Source: Tubiluchus corallicola (lineage: Eukaryota > Priapulida > Priapulimorpha > Priapulimorphida > Tubiluchidae). From it: 57,202 bases of DNA. The position numbers were made by a program, and so were the translations under genes. Below are positions 46,450 to 57,202 of this stretch, piece after piece; position 1 is the first letter of the stretch; every line of letters starts with the position of its first letter. The DNA is taken from NCBI GenBank assembly GCA_030141605.1, contig JAQGDQ010001178.1, forward strand, positions 1 through 57,202. Reading direction: 5' to 3'. Under the pieces are notes generated by a model that was not told the DNA's origin, searched no databases, and saw only the letters and a program-made list of their open reading frames with translations.

Positions 46450-46975
46450 GGGACCAGTTTCACAAAGCCATCACTATTCGTCTTCAAAGTCTCATTCCAT
46501 CTATTATAGGCATTAAGGTATCAACATTTATCAAAGTTTTCCACCCACTTCTATCTGCAGCTAACAGTGTAAGTTCTTCTACTACTAAAGATAGATTTGG
46601 TTGAAGTTGTTGAACATCTTTACTTATCTTAGCTATCCAAGTTGTTTTAGGTTTACCAGGTGTTTTTTTTTTTGCAATATTTTAAAGCGATTCTTACCGG
46701 TACTTCATTTGGTAATCTTAGAAGATGTTCTAGCCATCTTAATCTTCGGATTTTCACTTTTGAACTCCAATAGATTTCTTTCGTTGTGGTGTATAAATCT
46801 TCATTTTTGATTATGCAAGGTCATCTTATCTTTAAAACTTTCCTAAGAAGACTTTTATGAAATGTGTCAATCTGCTTTTCTTGAGTAATCGTGAAACCCT
46901 AATGTTGTTATTACGTTCATTTAACTATTAGTAATGACGTCATTAAGTTAGTGATGTCTTTGTGAAACTGGACCC
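46450..46975 (-). mobile_element. TIR element containing a reverse transcriptase C-terminal scrap
   Basis: The outer ends GGGACCAGTTTCACAAAG and CTTTGTGAAACTGGACCC are inverted repeats extending to CATCACTA. Between them the minus strand translates, with one frame disruption, to RRLRWLEHLLRLPNEVP, PGKPKTTWIAKISKD and LAADRSGWKTLI. This is the typical C-terminal tail of LINE reverse transcriptases (…RGRPKTTW…LAQDRSRWR…). Confidence 0.6.
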
Positions 46976-48639
46976 TCATGTCGTTATGGTTGATCTACTT
47001 TGAAAGTGAGTAACAATATGTACATTTAAACGTAAGCGTGGCTCTTGCATCTTGCATCAGTTTGCATCTTCATATTTTACAAACGCACGAAATTTGGTGC
47101 ACTCATATTTTGTTACTAGCTTGTTTTTTAATAACATTAACACTTTCTGTAACTTGTAGTGTTCTGTTTTTTTTTTTACTTCTGAATCTTGTCGCATATT
47201 TTTGTGAAGTACAGTGTATAACAATTATTGTTTCGATACATAGCTGTGAATTTTTTGAAGTTTGTTTTTTCACTTGCTGATTTTGTTTCTAAGACCGCTT
47301 TTAACTATGAATTATTTGTGGAAACATAATGCTGAGCTTGTCACGCAAGGATAAACGAAAGGTAAAACTAAAATAAAGACGGGGTGGCGAAAAGACCAAG
47401 GGTCACCAAGTCAACCACCCCTATCCAAACTAAAGAAAATTAAATGTCCTGTCAAGTAAGGTATGTACAAATGAAAATGATCAGCAACTTAACAAAATGA
47501 GGCAACAAGTTCAAATGAGTTTAAATTTAGAAACAGTAAATAATTTTTTATGAAAAAAGGCAAGATTTAAATTAGCAAACAAAACGGAAAATTTAAAGTC
47601 ATCGAAAACAAAACTAATAATTACATATAAATCAAGAACTCAACCCAACATAAGAAACAATATAAAAACTAAAGCAATATCGAAGTTACGCAAATTACAG
47701 ATACATTGAACAAAATATAACTCCAGTAAAAATAATTAAAGTAAGTCAGTTAACCTAACGTCATTAATGTGTCTCTAACTAAATTGTTATTTACAGAAAT
47801 TTATCACACACAAGTTTTAAGAAAATAATACGCAGGAAATAATGTCAAAATGAAATGTGGAATGATAGTTCGGACAAAAAAGTCTCAAATTTCAGCATGG
47901 TACCGCTGCTACACCAGCATCCTATAGCTGTGCACACAGACCTGTTGACTGTGTGTGGTCCCTGTAGGCCTACATTGTGATAGGCACCTCTATGCACACT
48001 GAGTTTTGTCTGCACGCACACTGAAGCTACCAAACATTTTTTTACCCAATTCTAATTCATATTGAAAATGATTACATGCGAACTGCAAAAAAATTATATG
48101 TCCGATTTTGCAGGGCCCCCCCCTCGCTCTCCCCTAGTTCCGCCCTTGGTACACATCGAGTCCATGACGAATATTACATATAATATCTATTAGCACAACG
48201 TAAGCAAGATGCATAATCTCTGTTCTGAATAGTTGTCTTTAACTAATTGTTTTGTTTTCTTTCCTCGGAGTAGGTAATCTGGGATCTGTTGTCACGAACA
48301 GCGAGGAACCTAAGCATATTAACACACACTCTTATTCCTAGTTCGTTTAAAAAGGAATTTGGAATTTCATATTACATAACTATTTATTATGGATGCATTA
48401 AACCGAGTAAACTACATACAAAATTAATTTTTATAACAGCAGTATGCTTACTTTCGAGCTCGGAAAATATCACTGTATATGTGGTTGAATTGAGGCATCT
48501 GTATTATAAGCAATATGTCACGCGATTAACTCTATTTACTATTGTAATACTATCGTTACTAATATCGCTCTATATAAAAGTTCGAAAGCAAATTCGTTTG
48601 GTGCAGCCCTAATATAAGTGCATACAAACTACTGTAAGA

Positions 48640-49146
48640 GTGATTCAAATTTATACTAACTTTACACATGCACTATTAATTACTGTTTTGCTACTCATAT
48701 TAGGAGGAATCGAAAGTAACTCAGGCCCAACAAAATACAATAACCAAACAATAAATACAGAATTAAAAAGTTTTATTTACAATTACAAAAAACATGTGAA
48801 GTTCCTTCACATTAATGTTCAAAGCTTAGTAAAAAAACATGAATATCTAAAAAATAGAGTCCATGCCACGGAAAATCTAATTATTGGCATAAGTGAAACA
48901 TGGCTACATAAACAAATTTCAAGTACTTCAATACAGTTACCAAATCACACATTTTTCAGAAGGGATCGAACAAAAAACAAAAAAGGAGGAGGAGTAGCCA
49001 TCTATATACCATCACATTTCACAGCCACAGAAACAAAGGGTATGCGAACAGGAAAGATTGAATCTCTGTGGTGCAACATCGGGGATTACTTAGTATGCAC
49101 TGTTTATAGACCTCCAAATACTAAATTAAAAACTTTTTTTAAATAG
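48640..49146 (+). pseudogene. LINE endonuclease domain, N-terminal part
   Basis: A 168-codon open stretch. An LLLILGG hydrophobic segment precedes IESNSGP, then the apurinic-like endonuclease begins. Motifs N (HINVQS), E (SETW) and YRPPN are intact. The ORF ends at a TAG within an A/T-rich shift; the missing GDFN and SDH motifs follow in other frames to about 49430. Confidence 0.75.
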
Positions 49147-50173
49147 TTTGCAATAGAATTAGAAAGTATTTGAAAACAAGCAAATTTTAATTAGGGGCGA
49201 TTTTAATATTAGCACTCTTACTAATAATACTGCTTCCTATGCAAAGTACAAAGAACTTTTAAATTTATCTGATGCGGGACTATATTAAACAACGATAAAT
49301 CAACAAGGTGTAGTAAAACGTCTTTTACTTTAATCGATCATTTTATTACTAATAACCCTTGCAAATTTATAGCTCATGACAGTATACCTTGCGAATATTC
49401 AGATCACAATTTTATAATTACTGCTGATAAATTAATCCACTTAAATGCAGCAAATCATAATTCGTGTTGGAAAAGTTTCAGAGATTTCACACACTATAAT
49501 GTGACATACTCTTTAAATGACTTAGCTAAAATGAACTGGGGCGAGATATATCTTACAACAAATATAAACAAGTAGACATTTTAATAAACAATATCCAATA
49601 CTGCTTAGATCTTCATGCACCTTTCAAAAAAGTTAAGGAATTGAACATAAAATCAAAGCTTAATTGTGAAAGTAATTGGACAAATGTTGAACTTAACGAT
49701 TTAAGAAATAATAAAAATAACTTATATAACATATGGCTTAACACTAAATCTAAAACTGATCACATAAAGTACAAGAAAGCTAGAAACAAATTCAGCAATC
49801 TTAATAAAATTCTAAAAAAATAGATATATTCAAAAACAATGCAGTAGTGCCTCCACTACAAAACAAAAATGGACAGTGATCAACAATGCCATAAATAATC
49901 ATAAAAATAAACAAAATAGGTTAAATGAACTTAAAATCAACAAGACCACAATAATGAAACCCAGAGCTATTTCAAATTTGTTAAATGAGACGTTTGTTAA
50001 CCTTGGAAACTTTAATTTGCAGAATGATTATACTGATACTATAAAAGACAAACTAAAAACAACTGTAGGACCTGTAAATAACCAATTTTCATCTTCCAGT
50101 TACTTTTGCTGATATTTTAAAAATAATAAATAATTTAGATGCCAATAAAGGTAGTGGCACATCTGACATACCA

Positions 50174-51280
50174 ATGAAAATTCTAAAGGACAGTATAGAT
50201 TTAATTGCTCCACATATAACCTATATCACTAACCAAATAATAATGCGTGGCAAATTTCCTAATCAATGCAAGACAGCTAATATTACACCAATCCACAAAA
50301 AGAATGCTGAAGATGAACCAATAAATTACAGACCAGTATCAATAGTTCATTGTATGAGTAAAATTTGGGAAAGAGTAATCTATAATCAAATTATTACATA
50401 TGTCAATCAAAATGAACTCTTATCGAAACATCAATTCGGATTTAGAAAAAAACATTCAACTGTGGATGCTATAATAAACGTAACTAAAAACTGGCGAGAT
50501 AATCTTGATAAAAACAAATATGTAGCAGCAGGTTTTTTAGATTTAAGTAAAGCTTTCGACAGTTTAAATCACACACTACTATTAGATAATTTGAAAGAAC
50601 TTGGATTTGAACAACAATCAGCATTAAAATTAATTAATGATTGCCTACAAAATAGAAAGCAGCAGGTTAAAATAAACTCTGCAACATTCTCAGATTGGGA
50701 TAACCTTCAACGAGGTATCCCACAGGGCACACTGTTGGGACCTCTACTGTTTAACCTTTGCATCAACAATATTTCTAACGTTCTACAATATTCAAGTATT
50801 ACGCAATATGTAGACAACACGACTATTTATCTGGCTCACAAGAATATCAGCATTGCAAAACAGTACTAAGCAAAAGACACAAAGAATATCAACATGGCAT
50901 TTAATCATTATAAGCTAAAAATGAATAGTGATAAAACAGAATTTATGGTATTATCCCCAACAATTAACAATACTAAAAATACAGCTGCTATATCCTTGCA
51001 AATAAAAAATGATGTTATTGTGCAGTCAAAAGTTGTTAATTTCTTAGGCGTTTTGTTGGACAACATGCTTACGTGGGAAGAACAGTTTATCAACATTTAT
51101 AAAAAAATGGTACTAAGTACTTCGTACCTTCGACAAATCAGAGGACAGCTATGCAAAAAAAAATATTCTAGTTTAGAAATAAACTACTTATTTATACGCC
51201 TGCATACTGTACCAAAAAGTGAAAAGAGAGTCATACATCAAATTAAATGTACTTCAAAACTACGCTTTACGATTACCTAA
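50174..51280 (+). pseudogene. LINE reverse transcriptase and connection domain
   Basis: Two consecutive open stretches (50174-50869 and 50894-51280). Visible RT motifs: ITPIHKK, YRPVSI, QFGFRKKHST, FLDLSKAFD (first catalytic Asp), RGIPQGTLLGPLLF and QYVDNTT, where the usual Y-A-D-D has become Y-V-D-N. The second catalytic Asp pair is therefore broken, which by itself predicts loss of polymerase activity. A stop separates it from the LKMNSDKTEF segment. Confidence 0.85.
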
Positions 51281-51870
51281 TGGTCATTCTTTGAAGTCAT
51301 CTCATAATACAAGTTGATGTTCTGCCACCTCTTTATGAAACTCCATGGAAATCCCGATATAAGAAGCCCACAGAGATTACCAAACTCTCCTGTTTCTCCA
51401 TAAATATATCAACAATATTACTTCTCCTTTCAAAAACAATAAGCTCCCACTTCTTAAAAACCCCAGTATGAATAACAGAACACTAAATTTAAGAAACATT
51501 AGAACGAACAATCAATATGGAAAGAATTCCATTACTAAGCAAGCAATACAACTTTGGAATTCATTACCACATCACTAAAACACAGCAGCTCTTTATCAAT
51601 ATTCAAGTCTAAATTAAAAAAAAAACATTTAATGACTCGCTTTGAATATCCGACGTATGAACACGATGATACTTACTCAAATCATAATTTCATTTTTCCT
51701 AGACCTTACTAAACTAGTTTTATTTTATTTTTGAATATCTAGTTGCACTTATTGTTTAGCTTGCACCAGACGGATTTTCCCAGAACAGTGTATGTTTTTA
51801 TATGGATTAACAATGATTGTCTGTCTTTTATTATGATGGTCAGTGTTTTTAAAATGGCAAATAAAGATTT

Positions 51871-52008
<138 letters not shown>

Positions 52009-52769
52009 ATTTATTTCCATTTTAATTTTTTTAGTGACTTGTTTGTAGAGTTTTCATTAATTAGCGATAATGTTCCATTATTAATTTCATGACCCCGGTA
52101 AAACTTATTTGTTGATTTTAAATTTATTTACCATATTTCCATTGTTCAATTAAAAAGAACCTGCTAAAATTTGTGCACGTACTTTTCGTTTTAAATTGAT
52201 AGTATCACTAAAACAGCATCAAACAATGAATACGCAACTTCAAGGTGTATTTATTAATGCTGTAGCAACAGTGGGTTGCTGACGAGCGACGATGATCTAA
52301 TTAGTGACCACAGACCTATGTCTTTCTTTGCTAGCTGTTATTAGAACCTTTATTAAAAAAACAACGAAATGTGAGTAAATATTCCATTGCGACAAACAGC
52401 AGCTGCACGAACATTTTGTCGATGGGAATTGATGTGGACGAAATTTTGAAAATAGGAAAATCCAAAAGCAAACGCCCAAAGTGAGGAAGATGTGAGCTAA
52501 AAGCTAAAAGTCCAAAACAACCATGGTAAGACTAGCAGGACCAAACTTCGCAATGTCACAGTGCGAGCAAGTGAAACATGGCGACGGCGCGCCGGCGTTT
52601 TAGATAATTCAGTCGCGTGTTACCATAAACAGTTTTTTTGTACACGTGGTGCTTCTGTGGCTGATGCAAATTTCCCCAAAATCTGAAAGTTTGCACGATA
52701 GTCTGAATCTTATGTTAATGTTCACATTATTTTATTGAAGTTGGTGCGTTTGAATTTGCTGTCTCTTCA

Positions 52770-54809
52770 ATGGATGTAGACAATTTAGCAAACAATATGG
52801 CTGATGTAAAATTAAGTAAGTAACTATTAATTATAACTAAGCTTAGGAGGGCGCATAATTGTCTATTTTAATTTATAATGTTGTTATTAAGTGTTGAATA
52901 AGTTGGGTTGTTATTCGCAAATTCTAGTTTTTAACGGAAGTGGTGCTGACAAGCCTCTGGCTTAGCAGCGTCTAGTTTTTTTGCTGGATACTGCTGCTAA
53001 CATTTACCTGTCTGAAGGCAGATTTCTTTTATTTTAGAATTCTGCCTGCCCAATGTCTACAATAGACGTGACGGGCGTATGATGATAATGATGAGTTTTT
53101 TATATATATCAGCTATATAGTTTCTTTTCTGTATTAGGTCTACAAAGTTAGAACTATCTTGATTTCAATCATTGGGCGCTATTACACTTTCGCACCGCCT
53201 AGTTTTTTTTGGCCTATTGGTTGTTTCCACACCTGCAGGCCAGAAAGCAGACCAACAGGCGTAATATACACCATATTCCCATAATATTATTGGTTCTTAG
53301 ACCTTATAATTCCAGATTAAGATCATACATTACTTACCGCCACCATCACGCAAAAAGCTCCACGTGAATAACCGTGTTTACACCACTAATGCGCAATCGC
53401 TCTCGCGCAGTGACGATATGGCCCTTAACATGTATTTTTAGTTTCTTCGCATACTTTATGATTATTAGGGTTGCAGCCACGGGAGTTTGTATCGCGGGTG
53501 GGCCTGGAACGGAACAGTTATATTCTCATTAATTTTATTTATTACTGTAGTATTATTACTATTAGATTATAAAAAAAGTAAAGGTTTTTTCTTTATTTCG
53601 TAAATGCGATCAAGATGAAAGTGCGTCACGTGCCTTTTAAGCTAGGCCCTGATAATGCATAAACTAGTACGAAATTCGTCACGTGACTACACACACAAGC
53701 AAGATGGCGATACGAACTGTATCGGTGTAGAACTGTGAATACAGCGTAATTATTGGTAATTATACCTAAATATATGATTAAATTACCACGAGATTAGCGG
53801 AAACATTCACTGATGACATGAGAATAATAGAATAATGACCTACGAGCCTAGAAACGAGTAATAACCTAGAAAAAACTAGGCGGTGCGAAAGTGTAATAGC
53901 GCCCAATCATTGTCATGTAACAGTTGCAGGAAATGACGCCTGTGACTGTGAGCATGCAGTCAAGCACCTGCTAATTTGCTAAATATCATGACTCAGATTA
54001 TCATGAAACGGGTGCACTTTAGGTGATAAATGTATTGTAAGATGCATTACAATTTATTAATTTTATTTATTACTGTAGTATTATTACTATTAGATTATAA
54101 AAAAAGTAAAGGTTTTTTCTTTATTTCGTAAATGCGATCAAGATGAAAGTGCGTCACGTGCCTTTTAAGCTAGGCCCTGATAATGCATAAACTAGTACGA
54201 AATTCGTCACGTGACTACACACACAAGCAAGATGGCGATACGAACTGTATCGGTGTAGAACTGTGAATACAGCGTAATTATTGGTAATTATACCTAAATA
54301 TATGATTAAATTACCACGAGATTAGCGGAAACATTCACTGATGACATGAGAATAATAGAATAATGACCTACGAGCCTAGAAACGAGTAATAACCTAGAAA
54401 AAACTAGGCGGTGCGAAAGTGTAATAGCGCCCAATCATTGTCATGTAACAGTTGCAGGAAATGACGCCTGTGACTGTGAGCATGCAGTCAAGCACCTGCT
54501 AATTTGCTAAATATCATGACTCAGATTATCATGAAACGGGTGCACTTTAGGTGATAAATGTATTGTAAGATGCATTAATACATCGATGTACCATTACAGA
54601 CCTGCTCAGATATCGTCTTATATGTTTTGCGTTAATTAATTTTCGGTTTAAATTTGTTTAATTGGTAGTTACAGCTAAAACATCATTGAATCTTTTAAAA
54701 ATATAGCTATGTGTTATGACTAGGTAAAGCTGTGTATACATCTGAGACGCACGGATGTGACAAGAAGGGGGATGGTTCGGAACAGAATCCGTACAAATCT
54801 GTGCTGCAT
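52770..54809 (+). CDS. NARS1: Asparaginyl-tRNA synthetase, cytosolic; first two coding exons
   Basis: Exon 1 (52770-52815) reads MDVDNLANNMADVKL and stops in phase 1 at AGTAAGT. Exon 2 (54724-54809) begins after TGACTAG in the matching phase and reads SKAVYTSETHGCDKKGDG, then SEQNPYKSVLH, ending in phase 0 at GTAAGA. The segment VYTSETHGCDKKGDGS..NPYKS aligns with the start of animal cytosolic AsnRS (LYVSDREGSDATGDGT..KPFKT in human, from memory), the eukaryote-specific N-terminal appended domain. The enzyme charges tRNA-Asn with asparagine. The anticodon-binding and catalytic domains would be on exons beyond the right edge. Only 43 residues are visible, so the call rests on this one conserved block. 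Confidence 0.7.
53174..53904. mobile_element. TIR element with GGGCGCTATTACACTTTCGC ends
   Basis: The left end GGGCGCTATTACACTTTCGC, continuing ACCGCCTAGTTTTTT, is repeated inverted at the right end, giving nearly 35-bp terminal repeats. Both flanks carry AATCATT, a 7-bp target duplication. 731 bp, no ORF; superfamily not assigned. In NARS1 intron 1. Confidence 0.75.
53528..54577. repeat. 528-bp tandem duplication
   Basis: The sequence from ATTAATTTTATTTATTACTG (53528) to TGTAAGATGCATTA is repeated head-to-tail from about 54056 with essentially no differences that I can see. The unit includes the right half and right end of the TIR element at 53174-53904 plus about 150 bp of flank, so that end is present twice (second at about 54402-54432). 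Confidence 0.9.
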
Positions 54810-55193
54810 GTAAGAATTTACATATGTACAAACTATTTTTTTATGTATGCAGAAATTTTAACAAAGCAGCAAATGCTTAACCCAATATTCTTTTGTGTAA
54901 GTATTAAAAATTTTTGCACACTCCCTCCCACTACAAAGACAATTAATCCTTTCACCATGGAAGGCGGCACACTGCCGCCTATGTTTTTCTTGCAAGGGAC
55001 GGAAGGCGGTAGGCTGCCATCCGAGCTCAGCACTAAGCTCAGTCACCTAGGTCTGTTTATTTCACTGCTACGGCCATGTAAAAACATTGTAGGAAAGTTT
55101 AACAGCCGTGGGATTGGGGTTGCTTCCCAACAAGTAATGCTAACCAGCCAATCACAGCATCTGAAGCCAGGTGCATTCCACAATACATGGTAC
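54810..55193. other. Start of NARS1 intron 2, no exon seen
   Basis: AT-rich sequence with a GC-richer block (54950-55190) containing GGAAGGCGGCACACTGCCGCC. An open frame crosses it from exon 2 but shows no conservation with AsnRS after the donor at 54809, so it is taken as intron. Confidence 0.5.
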
Positions 55194-57202
55194 CATCATT
55201 AAATTACATAGCAAAAATTTTTAACTTTTGTTCTGCACACGTTAAACTGTCTCTGCATACGTGTGCTTAACTCTTTCATCATTAAATTACATAGCAAAAA
55301 TTTTTAACTTTTGTTCTGCACACGTTAAACTGTCTCTGCATACGTGTGCTTAACTCTTTCATCATTAAATTACATAGCAAAAATTTTTAACGTTTGTTCT
55401 GCACACGTTAAACTGTCTCTGCATACGTGTGCTTAACTCTTTCATCATTAAATTACATAGCAAAATTTTTTAACGTTTGTTCTGCACACTTTAAACTGTC
55501 TCTGCATACGTGTGCTTAACCCTTTCATCACTAAATTACATAGCAAAAATTTTTAACTTTTGTTCTGCAAACTTAAACTGTCTCTGCATACGTGTGCTTA
55601 ACACTTTCATCATTAAATTACATAGCAAAAATTTTTAACTTTTGTTCTGCACACGTTAAACTGTCTCTGCATACGTGTGCTTAACTCTTTCATCATTAAA
55701 TTACATAGCAAAAATTTTTAACTTTTGTTCTGCAAACTTAAACTGTCTCTGCATACGTGTGCTTAACACTTTCATCATTAAATTACATAGCAAAAATTTT
55801 TAACTTTTGTTCTGCACACGTTAAACTGTCTCTGCATACGTGTGCTTAACTCTTTCATCATTAAATTACATAGCAAAAATTTTTAACTTTTGTTCTGCAC
55901 ACGTTAAACTGTCTCTGCATACGTGTGCTTAACTCTTTCATCATTAAATTACATAGCAAAAATTTTTAACTTTTGTTCTGCACACGTTAAACTGTCTCTG
56001 CATACGTGTGCTTAACACTTTCATCATTAAATTACATAGCAAAAATTTTTAACTTTTGTTCTGCACACGTTAAACTGTCTCTGCATACGTGTGCTTAACA
56101 CTTTCATCATTAAATTACATAGCAAAAATTTTTAACTTTTGTTCTGCAAACTTAAACTGTCTCTGCATACGTGTGCTTAACTCTTTCATCATTAAATTAC
56201 ATAGCAAAAATTTTTAACTTTTGTTCTGCACACGTTAAACTGTCTCTGCATACGTGTGCTTAACACTTTCATCATTAAATTACATAGCAAAAATTTTTAA
56301 CTTTTGTTCTGCACACGTTAAACTGTCTCTGCATACGTGTGCTTAACTCTTTCATCATTAAATTACATAGCAAAAATTTTTAACGTTTGTTCTGCACACT
56401 TAAACTGTCTCTGCATACGTGTGCTTAACACTTTCATCATTAAATTACATAGCAAAAATTTTTAACTTTTGTTCTGCACACTTAAACTGTCTCTGCATAC
56501 GTGTGCTTAACCCTTTCATCATTAAATTACATAGCAAAAATTTTTAACTTTTGTTCTGCAAACTTAAACTGTCTCTTCATACGTGTGCTTAACTCTTTCA
56601 TCATTAAATTACATAGCAAAAATTTTTAACTTTTGTTCTGCAAACTTAAACTGTCTCTGCATACGTGTGCTTAACACTTTCATCATTAAATTACATAGCA
56701 AAAATTTTCCTGTTTGTTCAGCACACTTAAACTGTCTCTGCATACGTGTCCTTAACCCTTTCATCATTAAATTACATAGCAAAAATTTTTAACTTTTGTT
56801 CAGCAAACTTAAACTGTCTCTGCATACGTGTGCTTAACTCTTTCATCACTAAATTACATAGAAAATTTTTAACTTTTGTTCTGCACACGTTAAACTGTCT
56901 CTGCATACGTGTGCTTAACACTTTCATCATTAAATTACATAGCAAAAATTTTTAACTTTTGTTCAGCACACTTAAACTGTCTCTGCATACGTGTGCTTAA
57001 CTCTTTCATCACTAAATTACATAGCAAAAATTTTTAACTTTTGTTCTGCAAACTTAAACTGTCTCTGCATACGTGTGCTTAACTCTTTCATCACTAAATT
57101 ACATAGCAAAAATTTTTAACTTTTGTTCTGCAAACTTAAACTGTCTCTGCATACGTGTGCTTAACCCTTTCATCATTAAATTACATAGCAAAAATTTTTA
57201 AC
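55194..57202. repeat. 83-bp satellite array, running off the window
   Basis: About 24 units of 81-83 bp, each with CATCATTAAATTACATAGCA, AAAATTTTTAACTTTTGTTC, a CTGCACACGTTAAACTGTCT stretch and GCATACGTGTGCTTAACTCT. Units differ mostly at ACACGTTAAAC versus AAACTTAAAC, CTCTTT/CACTTT/CCCTTT and AACTTTTG/AACGTTTG. It occupies NARS1 intron 2 and continues past the right edge. Open frames in it are artefacts. Confidence 0.95.

Larger units (their letters stand above)
44663..48620. other. Gene-free region with retroelement scraps
   Basis: No exon of the flanking genes or recognisable independent gene. Contents: a LINE 3' scrap (45090-45310), reverse family Z copy (45352-45620), a tRNA-like SINE (45725-45840), a three-copy 51-bp repeat (46140-46254), a TIR element with a reverse transcriptase scrap (46450-46975), and unique AT-rich sequence from 47300 to 48280. 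An open frame at 48289-48612 just before the LINE is hydrophobic and unrecognised. Confidence 0.55.

Noticed and set aside
48289-48612. 107-codon hydrophobic ORF before the LINE
   Set aside because: No family recognised and no repeat boundary seen; could be LINE leader or chance, so it is not called as a gene.
54732-55202. 156-codon ORF continuing NARS1 exon 2
   Set aside because: Homology to AsnRS stops at the GTAAGA donor at 54809; what follows reads as intron.

Overview
The window is a piece of an AT-rich animal (metazoan) genome. Exons are short and GC-richer than their surroundings, introns are GT-AG and kilobase-sized, and most intergenic and intronic DNA is transposon relics, miniature inverted-repeat elements and tandem repeats. 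There are no operons or bacterial-type signals. The gene set (a tastin/TROAP homologue, FAM210A, cytosolic asparaginyl-tRNA synthetase, an MYT1-type C2HC zinc-finger protein) and a 5S-rRNA-headed SINE suggest an invertebrate, possibly a deuterostome such as a tunicate. The species is inference only.

Layout. 1-4.1 kb: minus-strand gene for a small protein with two MYT1-type C2HC zinc fingers. Its start ATG is visible and its 3' end lies beyond the left edge. 4.2-10 kb: no gene, several tandem repeats and SINE pieces. 10.0-16.3 kb: complete three-exon minus-strand FAM210A-like gene (282 aa, DUF1279, mitochondrial) whose introns hold two fold-back transposons. 16.3-20.2 kb: head-to-head intergenic region with MITEs. 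20.2-44.0 kb: complete plus-strand gene reconstructed from 18 exons that join in frame (3768 nt, 1255 aa). I identify it as a tastin/TROAP homologue, a mitotic spindle/centrosome protein. It contains an internal multi-exon duplication and a 12 x 12-residue Cys-containing repeat. Its introns carry at least five minisatellites, hAT- and pogo-like MITEs and a 5S-headed SINE. 44-48.6 kb: no gene; a TTAA-flanked MITE and retroelement scraps. 48.6-52.0 kb: a decayed CR1/L2-like LINE with a (ACT)n tail. 52.77 kb to the right edge: first two coding exons of cytosolic asparaginyl-tRNA synthetase, with a recent 528-bp tandem duplication in intron 1 and an 83-bp satellite in intron 2 that runs off the window.

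The genes are ordinary nuclear genes without an evident shared pathway. The most notable material is the rearranged tastin gene, the variant C2HC protein, the 5S-headed SINE and the fold-back elements with internally repetitive arms. No programmed novel molecular system was recognised. All exon joins were worked out by hand from splice sites and phase.
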